From assembly GCF_000419525.1 (NCBI RefSeq), contig NZ_ATTE01000001.1, forward strand, positions 2,934,501-2,998,500: 64,000 nt of DNA, in the 5' to 3' direction. The stretch's first letter is position 1. Each line of letters starts with the position of its first letter. Of the stretch, positions 58,138-64,000 are shown one piece after another. Source of the DNA: Leucothrix mucor DSM 2157. Its GTDB lineage: Bacteria > Pseudomonadota > Gammaproteobacteria > Thiotrichales > Thiotrichaceae. The notes under the pieces are model-generated. The model was given only the letters and a program-made list of their open reading frames with translations, made no database searches and had not been told where the DNA came from. The position numbers and the translations under genes were made by a program.

Positions 58138-58512
58138 ATGCCACACGATTATTCACGTACTGACCGGATTGCCGAGCAGATTAAGCGCGAATTAGCACAG
58201 TTGATTCGCACTCATGTCAAAGACCCTCGGGTTGGCATGGTTGCGATCCTTGATGTAAAGGTCACTAAAGACCTTTCTCAAGCAAAAGTGTTCTTCGATA
58301 TGCTGGATGCCGATTCTCACAGTGATTGTGAGAAAGGCCTAAATAATGCGGCAGGTTTTTTACGCCGTGAGTTAGGTCGCACCATACAGCTACGCGCTAC
58401 CCCTGCTCTGAAATTCATTTATGATGATACCGAGCTTAAGGCAAACCAGTTATCACACCTTATCGATCAGGCTGTTGCCTCCGATCGTAAAGAAGATGGC
58501 GACCAAGACTAA
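58138..58512 (+). CDS. rbfA: Ribosome-binding factor A
   Basis: A 124-residue KH-like protein for 16S 5'-end maturation and cold adaptation. The motif I-R-x-H-V-K-D-P-R-V-G near 22-32 and L-R-A-T-P-A-L-K-F near 80 fit RbfA. Starts right after the infB stop (TAAATG), consistent with coupling. Confidence 0.96.
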   Translation: MPHDYSRTDRIAEQIKRELAQLIRTHVKDPRVGMVAILDVKVTKDLSQAKVFFDMLDADSHSDCEKGLNNAAGFLRRELGRTIQLRATPALKFIYDDTELKANQLSHLIDQAVASDRKEDGDQD

Positions 58513-58520
58513 ATTGCTGA

Positions 58521-59429
58521 ATGCCTAGACCAAAAAAAGGAAACCCGCTTGATGGGATACTGCTGTTAGACAAGCCATTAGGCATGAGCTCTAACGCAGC
58601 CCTACAGCGGGCTAAAGGCCTGTATAAGGCCCGTAAAGCCGGACATACCGGAAGCTTGGACCCCCTCGCTTCTGGTGTACTTCCGATCTGCTTTGGCGAG
58701 GCCACTAAAGTCTCCGCCTTTCTACTAAGTTCCGATAAGCGCTACCGCACTGTTGCTCAGCTGGGTCAAATCAGCAGCACCGGTGATATGGAAGGCGAAA
58801 TCCTCGAAACCAACCCCGTTCCGGCACTGGATAGTGCTGCGATTGAAGCGGTATTGGCGCAATTTCGCGGACCCATCGAACAAATTCCTCCAATGCACTC
58901 TGCACTCAAACATGAGGGCACGCCTTTATATAAGCTAGCCCGTCAGGGTATTAGCATTGAGCGCAAAGTACGTCATGTCACTATCTACGAACTCACCGTT
59001 ATTGAGTCTAGTGATACGACACTGACATTAGATGTACTGTGCAGCAAAGGGACTTATATTCGTACCTTAGTTGAAGATATCGGTAATGCACTCGGTTGTG
59101 GCGCGTTTGTCGCTGAACTTCGTCGTACTGAAGTCTCTCCTTTTGGAGAATATCCAATCTACACCTTAGAACAGCTAACGGCTTTAGCTGAAACGGGTGG
59201 TTTGATGGATATTCTACTGCCGGTTGATACCGCTATTGCGCACTGGCCAAGCCTAAATCTAAATGCCGAAGAAACCCAACGCCTATGCAATGGCTTACGG
59301 GTTGAGCGCGATGATGTACCAGAAGCAGAAGGGATTCGTTTGTATGATCCTGAGAACCGCTTTATTGGTACCGGACAACGCCACGAAAGCGGCATGCTAG
59401 CGGCAAAACGGCTACTCAGAACCGATTAA
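58521..59429 (+). CDS. truB: tRNA pseudouridine-55 synthase TruB
   Basis: A 302-residue enzyme that makes pseudouridine 55 in the T-loop of tRNAs. The catalytic Asp47 is in G-S-L-D-P-L-A-S-G; the Y-R-T-V-A-Q-L-G, C-S-K-G-T-Y-I-R-T-L and G-A-F-V-A-E-L-R-R-T motifs follow. The C-terminal PUA-like region is present (about 240-302). Starts 8 bp after rbfA. Confidence 0.97.
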   Translation: MPRPKKGNPLDGILLLDKPLGMSSNAALQRAKGLYKARKAGHTGSLDPLASGVLPICFGEATKVSAFLLSSDKRYRTVAQLGQISSTGDMEGEILETNPVPALDSAAIEAVLAQFRGPIEQIPPMHSALKHEGTPLYKLARQGISIERKVRHVTIYELTVIESSDTTLTLDVLCSKGTYIRTLVEDIGNALGCGAFVAELRRTEVSPFGEYPIYTLEQLTALAETGGLMDILLPVDTAIAHWPSLNLNAEETQRLCNGLRVERDDVPEAEGIRLYDPENRFIGTGQRHESGMLAAKRLLRTD

Positions 59430-59469
59430 AAACGCGCGTCATGTATTTAATCATGCTCACAAAGCATGG

Positions 59470-59475
59470 TATGAT
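59470..59475 (+). promoter_or_regulatory. Possible -10 box upstream of rpsO
   Basis: TATGAT in GGTATGATGCG, 110 bp before rpsO, with a poor -35 (TTAATC) 17 bp upstream. In E. coli rpsO has its own promoter after truB, so this is where one would be expected. Confidence 0.3.
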
Positions 59476-59584
59476 GCGCCGCTGACCCCGCTGCTTGGTA
59501 TTAATTCTAGTCAATTACCTCTAGGCTTCGGGATTTTAAAACCGATTCACTGATTGGTGAATCATATGTATGGAATAAAAGACT

Positions 59585-59854
59585 ATGTCTTTAAGTGCAG
59601 AAATTAAAGCAGCAATCGTTGCTGAATACGCGGTAAAAGAAGGTGATACTGGTTCTTGTGAAGTACAGGTTGCATTGCTAACCGCTAACATCAAGCACCT
59701 GACTGAACACTTCAAAGAGCACAAGCATGACCACCACTCACGTCGTGGTTTGCTGAGAATGGTTAACCAGCGTCGTAAGCTGCTGGACTACCTGAACGGT
59801 AAAGACTCTGGCCGTTACCAAGAACTGATCAAGCGTCTAGGTCTGCGTCGCTAA
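59585..59854 (+). CDS. rpsO: 30S ribosomal protein S15
   Basis: The 89-residue S15, a primary 16S rRNA binding protein. Typical features: [10 protein letters not shown] near 20, D-H-H-S-R-R-G-L near 49 and the C-terminal K-R-L-G-L-R-R. Length equals E. coli S15 (89). Confidence 0.98.
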   Translation: MSLSAEIKAAIVAEYAVKEGDTGSCEVQVALLTANIKHLTEHFKEHKHDHHSRRGLLRMVNQRRKLLDYLNGKDSGRYQELIKRLGLRR

Positions 59855-59864
59855 GTCAAGTCTG

Positions 59865-59892
59865 AAAAACACCGCTCTCAGGCGGTGTTTTT
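59865..59892 (+). terminator. Terminator/attenuator between rpsO and pnp
   Basis: An 11-bp stem AAAAACACCGC/GCGGTGTTTTT with a 6-nt loop and T-run, 10 bp after the rpsO stop. Read-through would supply pnp mRNA. Confidence 0.85.
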
Positions 59893-59923
59893 CATTGCAC
59901 CACCGTTTTATATAAGTCGTCAC

Positions 59924-59984
59924 GCAGGAAGGTTGTTCAAAAGTACTTGCGAATACTATCCACGAGTGTTTTTGAACAGCCTGC
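59924..59984 (+). promoter_or_regulatory. Long hairpin in the pnp leader, possible RNase III site
   Basis: Arms 59924-59943 (GCAGG..GGTTGTTCAAAA) and 59969-59984 (TTTTTGAACAGCCTGC) pair with a 2-nt bulge. The inner part (about 59943-59968) can extend the stem with G-U pairs. In E. coli a pnp leader stem is cut by RNase III and then destabilised by PNPase itself, and this element occupies the same place, 30 bp before the start codon. Confidence 0.65.
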
Positions 59985-60013
59985 CGGTGACTCAAAATGA
60001 TAAAGGAAAAAAT

Positions 60014-62140
60014 ATGTTTTCTGTTGTAACGACAACATTCCAGTATGGTGAGCATACTGTTGAGTTAGAAATGGGCGAGATCGCTCGTCAGGCAAGTGCT
60101 GCAGTTAAAGTTGATATGGGCGGCACCGTTGCTCTGGTTAGCGTTGTAGGAAAAAAGAACGCTGACTCTGGTCGTGACTTCTTCCCTCTGACGGTTAACT
60201 ATCAGGAAAAAGTATACGCCGCTGGTAAGATCCCTGGTGGATTCTTCAAGCGCGAAGGTCGTCCAAGCGAAGCAGAGACTCTGACTGCACGTTTGATTGA
60301 CCGCCCTATTCGTCCGTTATTCCCTGCTGGCTTCATGAATGAAGTTCAGGTAATCGTGACAATCGTTTCGATCAACCCTGAAGTTGATCCTGCTATCGCC
60401 GCAATGCTGGGTACTTCAGCAGCACTTGCCGCGTCTGGTATTCCGTTTGCTGGCCCAATTGGTGCGGCTCAAATCGGTTTCATCGATGGCGCATACGTAT
60501 TAAACCCTAGCAAAACTCAACTGACAGAATCTTCATTGGATTTGATGGTAGCTGGTACTGCTGGTGCGGTTCTGATGGTTGAGTCAGAAGCAAAAGAATT
60601 GTCTGAAGAAGTTATGCTTGGCGCAGTGGTATTTGGTCATGACCAAATGCAAAGCGCGATTGCTGCAATCAAAGAATTCGCTTCAGAAGTTGGCACCCCA
60701 GCTTGGGATTGGACAGCACCTGAAAAAGATACTGCACTTGAAGCTAAAGTTGCTGAAATCGGTGAAGCTGATTTATTAGCCGCTTTCCAAACTGCTGACA
60801 AGATGGAGCGTCAGAACTTAGTTTCTGCTGCTCTGGACAAAATTATTGCTCAACTGATTCCTGAAAATGCGGGCGAAGATGCACCCTCTTTAGATGCAAT
60901 CAAAGGTGCTTTCAAAGGTCTTGAGAAGAAAGTTGTTCGTGGCCGCGTAATCGCAGGCGAGCCTCGTATTGATGGTCGTGACACAACAACTGTTCGTGAT
61001 ATCGACGTTCGCGTTGGTGTACTGCCAAGGACTCATGGTTCTGCACTGTTCACCCGTGGAGAGACTCAGGCGCTAGTGGTAACGACTCTGGGTACTGCAC
61101 GTGACGCTCAGATCATTGATGCACTGAGCGGCGAGTACAAAGATCACTTCTTGTTCCACTACAACTTTCCTCCGTACTGCGTCGGTGAAACTGGTTTTGT
61201 TGGCTCTCCAAAGCGTCGCGAAATCGGCCACGGTCGCTTGGCGAAGCGCGGTGTGTTAGCGGTTATGCCAGATCAGGAAGAATTCCCATACACGATTCGT
61301 GTTGTATCTGAGATCACAGAATCTAATGGTTCAAGCTCAATGGCTTCTGTTTGTGGTTCTTCTCTGGCACTGATGGACGCTGGTGTTCCAATCAAGTCAC
61401 CGGTTGCTGGTATCGCAATGGGCTTGGTTAAAGAAGGCGACGACTACGCAGTTCTGACTGATATCTTAGGTGATGAAGATCACTTGGGCGACATGGACTT
61501 TAAAGTGGCTGGTACTCGTTCTGGTATCAACGCACTACAGATGGATATCAAGATTGACGGTATCACTCGTGAAATCATGCAGAAGGCATTGGATCAAGCG
61601 CACGGTGCACGTCTGCACATTCTGGATGAGATGGAGAAAGCAATCTCCAGACCTCGCGAAGAGTTGTCTGAATACGCACCACGTTATGTCACGATGAAAA
61701 TCAACTCTGACAAAATCCGTGAAGTTATCGGTAAAGGCGGCGAGACTATTCGCAGCATTACTGAGCAGACTGGCACTCAGATTGATATCTCTGACGACGG
61801 CACCATCAAGATTGCAGCAGTAGATGGCGTTGCAGCTAACAAAGCGAAGGCGATGATCGAAGCGATCACTGCTGAAGCAGAAGTTGGCAAGATTTACGAA
61901 GGTACGGTTGCTAAGATCATGGACTTCGGTGCATTCGTAACAATTCTGCCGGGCAAAGATGGCTTGGTTCACATCTCACAGATCAGCGATGAGCGTGTTG
62001 AAGATGTAAACGCACACCTGAAGGAAGGTCAAAAAGTACGTGTTAAGCTGCTAGAGATCGATCGTCAAGGTCGTATGCGCTTGAGCATGAAAGAAGCAAA
62101 AGATGCTGATGCAGCGCCAGCTGAGACCGCTGCTGAGTAA
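60014..62140 (+). CDS. pnp: Polyribonucleotide nucleotidyltransferase (PNPase)
   Basis: A 708-residue 3'-5' phosphorolytic exoribonuclease and degradosome partner. It has two RNase PH domains (about 10-145 and 310-540), a KH domain (about 550-615; [10 protein letters not shown]) and an S1 domain (about 620-690; [10 protein letters not shown]). The start is the ATG at 60014 with AAAGGA 6 nt upstream; the frame upstream is open but crosses the leader hairpin. E. coli PNPase is 711 residues. Confidence 0.97.
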   Translation: MFSVVTTTFQYGEHTVELEMGEIARQASAAVKVDMGGTVALVSVVGKKNADSGRDFFPLTVNYQEKVYAAGKIPGGFFKREGRPSEAETLTARLIDRPIRPLFPAGFMNEVQVIVTIVSINPEVDPAIAAMLGTSAALAASGIPFAGPIGAAQIGFIDGAYVLNPSKTQLTESSLDLMVAGTAGAVLMVESEAKELSEEVMLGAVVFGHDQMQSAIAAIKEFASEVGTPAWDWTAPEKDTALEAKVAEIGEADLLAAFQTADKMERQNLVSAALDKIIAQLIPENAGEDAPSLDAIKGAFKGLEKKVVRGRVIAGEPRIDGRDTTTVRDIDVRVGVLPRTHGSALFTRGETQALVVTTLGTARDAQIIDALSGEYKDHFLFHYNFPPYCVGETGFVGSPKRREIGHGRLAKRGVLAVMPDQEEFPYTIRVVSEITESNGSSSMASVCGSSLALMDAGVPIKSPVAGIAMGLVKEGDDYAVLTDILGDEDHLGDMDFKVAGTRSGINALQMDIKIDGITREIMQKALDQAHGARLHILDEMEKAISRPREELSEYAPRYVTMKINSDKIREVIGKGGETIRSITEQTGTQIDISDDGTIKIAAVDGVAANKAKAMIEAITAEAEVGKIYEGTVAKIMDFGAFVTILPGKDGLVHISQISDERVEDVNAHLKEGQKVRVKLLEIDRQGRMRLSMKEAKDADAAPAETAAE

Positions 62141-62183
62141 GTTTTCACTACTTAGCACCTGTTCTCACTGAGCATCAGGAAAG

Positions 62184-62214
62184 AAGGTCTCTTTAATCGG
62201 AGGCCTTTTTTTTT
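62184..62214 (+). terminator. pnp terminator
   Basis: AAGGTCTC / GGAGGCCTT stem (one G-U pair, 7-nt loop) followed by nine Ts, 44 bp after the pnp stop. It closes the metY-pnp transcription unit. Confidence 0.85.
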
Positions 62215-62309
62215 GCATCCATAACGGATTAAACTACGTTAATACTAATAGATAGAACGTTCAGCGAAGGATTGGTTAATAATAGTAACCTCTCTGAAAC
62301 TGATTAACC

Positions 62310-62864
62310 ATGGACCTTCTGATGGAAGATAACTTTGCGGCATTACTAAGCCAATGTGCACGACAAGACCAAGCTGCTTTTAAAAAGCTGTATCAAGAAG
62401 CATCGCCTAAGCTTTATAGCCTAGCTCTACGCTTGATGCAGAAGCCTGAACTAGCAGAAGACGTGCTACAGGAAGCCTTTATAAAGATCTGGCAAAAAGC
62501 CGATAGTTATAATGCCCAAAAAGGTTTGGCCCTAACATGGATGGCAACCATTACCCGTAACAAAGCGCTGGATAAAATGCGCAGCCTGAAATTAAAATCG
62601 GCTGAAACAGAAATCCAGTACGAAGGCCTCGACTTTGCTTCGGAAGACCTTGAGCCTGAGCATCAGGAAGGCTTAAGCCAAGAGATGCAACGGTTACGGG
62701 AATGCCTGAAGCAGTTACAGCCATCGCAACGGGAATGTATTTTGCTGTCTTATTATTATGGCCATACCCATCAGGAGTTATCCGAAAAACTGAATACCCC
62801 GCTCGGAACAGTTAAAGCCTGGATTCGAAGAGGGCTGGAGACACTAAAACCATGTCTGAGTTAA
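62310..62864 (+). CDS. ECF-type RNA polymerase sigma factor
   Basis: A 184-residue sigma-70 family extracytoplasmic sigma factor. Region 2 is seen in A-E-D-V-L-Q-E-A-F-I-K-I-W (about 48-60) with W-M-A-T-I-T-R-N-K-A-L-D near 76-87; region 4 is a helix-turn-helix (H-Q-E-L-S-E-K-L-N-T-P-L-G-T-V-K-A-W, about 152-169). The start may be Met1 or Met5 (62322). The stop overlaps the anti-sigma gene by 13 bp. Confidence 0.93.
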   Translation: MDLLMEDNFAALLSQCARQDQAAFKKLYQEASPKLYSLALRLMQKPELAEDVLQEAFIKIWQKADSYNAQKGLALTWMATITRNKALDKMRSLKLKSAETEIQYEGLDFASEDLEPEHQEGLSQEMQRLRECLKQLQPSQRECILLSYYYGHTHQELSEKLNTPLGTVKAWIRRGLETLKPCLS

Positions 62865-63577
62865 ACCGTTATCAGAATCCGGATGTATTCGAAAAACTTG
62901 CCATGTCCTATGCTGCCGGAACACTGCATGGACGGGCGCGAACACGCTTCGAAGCGTTGATGGAGCAGCATTTTTATTTGCAAGCGACTGTCTCTGCTTA
63001 CGAAAGCAAATTTGGTAATTTGGTCGAGCTATTACCCAGCGAAAAACCATCTGACCGCGTTTGGAAAGAAATTGAAGCCAGCATTTTAAGCAGCTTACCC
63101 GCACAGGAAGCCTCTAAGGCCGAGCGTAGCAGTTGGTTTGGCTGGTTAAAGCAAGGCTATGCCTATGCCGCTTTAGCCGTCGTAGTCGCTATTTTGGTGG
63201 TGGTCAACCCACTTTCAACGGGCAGAGACGCGATTGCTTATGCTGCAGTTTTGGAAAGTGCTGATAACACGCCAATGGCGATTACCCGTATCACACAGGA
63301 CGACTTGACGTTATCAGTTGATCTGATGAAGGATATCCCGTTAGAAGACGGCGATGTACTGAAGCTGTGGTGCCGCTCTAAAACAGGTGGCAAACCGGTA
63401 TTTATGGGTGAGCTATCAAAAGGCTCTCGCACCTTGATTAAGATGGATAAAGCAGAGTTTGATCACCTGAAAATGGTTGGCTCGCTGGAAATCACATCTG
63501 AGTCTACCGTAAAAGCCAATGGCCCGCACACTGCGATCCTCAAAGGCAGCCTAACCACTGTCACGGAAAATAAATAA
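62852..63577 (+). CDS. Anti-sigma factor (RskA-like membrane protein)
   Basis: A 241-residue protein with a cytoplasmic sigma-binding part (1-95, A-G-T-L-H-G-R-A-R-T-R-F near 22), one membrane helix (about 107-125) and a periplasmic domain (130-241) of the RskA C-terminal type (L-W-C-R-S-K near 172). No H-x3-C-x2-C zinc motif is seen, so release is probably by proteolysis or ligand rather than zinc redox (inference). Overlap with the sigma gene indicates coupled translation. The signal is unknown. Confidence 0.88.
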   Translation: MSELNRYQNPDVFEKLAMSYAAGTLHGRARTRFEALMEQHFYLQATVSAYESKFGNLVELLPSEKPSDRVWKEIEASILSSLPAQEASKAERSSWFGWLKQGYAYAALAVVVAILVVVNPLSTGRDAIAYAAVLESADNTPMAITRITQDDLTLSVDLMKDIPLEDGDVLKLWCRSKTGGKPVFMGELSKGSRTLIKMDKAEFDHLKMVGSLEITSESTVKANGPHTAILKGSLTTVTENK

Positions 63578-63590
63578 CAGATTCCTTTTT

Positions 63591-64000
63591 ATGAGTCATT
63601 ACTTTTTAACATGCCTGAGACCTGTGCGCTCAGGCATGATTTTATTTAGCACCCTATTCTTACTGGCTTGCGGCACGGTCGCACACTCCACCTCCTATCG
63701 TGTTTCGATGGAGCCGGATGACCTGAAAAGCTCGCAGTATATGCAACTGAAGCTGGAAGGCAGCTTAGGTATTAGTGGCGCTAAGGTAAATGATTTAGAC
63801 GTGACTGAGTTATCCGACTTAGCTTGGGATGCCGATGAGAAGCTCCTATACGCAATTTCAGACCGTGGATACCTGTACACCATACGCTTGAGCATCAACA
63901 ATAACAAACTGACTAAAGCCGATATCATTTCTGCGACGACGCTTAAGGGTAAGAACAAGCAACCCGTTCGGGGACGTGATCAAGACTCCGAAGGCATGAC
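63591..64000 (+). CDS. Phytase-like (esterase-like) lipoprotein, 3' end missing
   Basis: An open frame from the ATG at 63591 runs off the window (136 complete codons). Residues 16-29 form a lipoprotein signal with L-L-A-C-G (Cys27). The following part contains L-S-D-L-A-W-D (about 78-84) and Y-A-I-S-D-R-G-Y-L-Y (about 92-101), the blade motif of the Phytase-like domain (esterase-like activity of phytase family), a beta-propeller. It lies 13 bp after the anti-sigma gene, so it may belong to the regulated operon. Whether it binds phosphate esters is unknown. Confidence 0.8.
   Translation, partial: MSHYFLTCLRPVRSGMILFSTLFLLACGTVAHSTSYRVSMEPDDLKSSQYMQLKLEGSLGISGAKVNDLDVTELSDLAWDADEKLLYAISDRGYLYTIRLSINNNKLTKADIISATTLKGKNKQPVRGRDQDSEGM

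Overview
The window looks like a chromosomal segment of a gammaproteobacterium of moderate GC content. The strongest evidence is the block initiator tRNA-Met (metY) - rimP - nusA - infB - rbfA - truB - rpsO - pnp (52.9-62.1 kb), which has the enterobacterial order, together with lpxH next to a cyclophilin gene, groES-groEL behind a sigma-32-like promoter, and genes such as DUF1853, fxsA and selO. Two c-di-GMP enzymes, NhaA, MscS, K+ and ClC channels would suit a marine or salt-exposed lifestyle (inference). Thiotrichales-type bacteria are one possibility, but the sequence alone does not fix the genus. I saw no insertion sequence, prophage or CRISPR array.

Layout. 0-8 kb: the end of a thioredoxin-fold gene, then a minus-strand operon of an SMC-like ATPase, two small condensin-like subunits and a TOPRIM protein (Wadjet/MksBEF-G type plasmid defence), followed closely by a metallophosphoesterase. 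8-9.7 kb: a periplasmic SUOX-fold-like protein paired with a membrane diguanylate cyclase. 9.8-12.6 kb: selO, a membrane winged-helix/zinc-ribbon protein, queF. 12.6-17.3 kb: a run of ion and osmotic membrane proteins (K+ channel, BON-MscS, AI-2E transporter, NhaA, small PLDc_N protein). 17.7-22.7 kb: sbcD-sbcC. 22.7-27.9 kb: AraC regulator divergent from a peroxiredoxin-like gene, a 3-hydroxyisobutyrate dehydrogenase-like enzyme, an Fe-S protein, a VOC protein, a GNAT/FemAB-like acyltransferase. 28-32 kb: two paralogous JmjC/cupin-like putative oxygenases flanking a ClC channel. 32-35.7 kb: cyclophilin-lpxH-plsC operon and cysS. 35.9-44.1 kb: DUF1461/DUF1853 pair, a 1782-residue secreted SdrD-B/DUF11 protein, and an M28-peptidase-like protein lacking most metal ligands. 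44.2-49.4 kb: rpsT, groEL, groES, fxsA, a PAS-GGDEF-EAL protein. 49.7-52.8 kb: an H-NS-like protein and a DsbD with two N-terminal domains and an 11 x 9 bp tandem repeat. 52.9-62.1 kb: the translation/RNA-decay operon. 62.3-64 kb: ECF sigma factor, anti-sigma factor and the start of a phytase-like lipoprotein that runs off the window.

How parts work together. The SMC-like operon is a complete motor plus TOPRIM nuclease set, expected to act on plasmid DNA. SbcCD processes DNA ends. The rimP-pnp block couples ribosome assembly, transcription elongation and mRNA decay, with attenuator-like hairpins after the tRNA and after rpsO and a long stem in the pnp leader that may serve for autoregulation. 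The most promising leads for something undescribed are the non-canonical order and extra phosphoesterase of the SMC/TOPRIM operon, the duplicated oxygenase-like genes around ClC, the giant secreted protein, the degenerate M28 protein and the double-headed DsbD.
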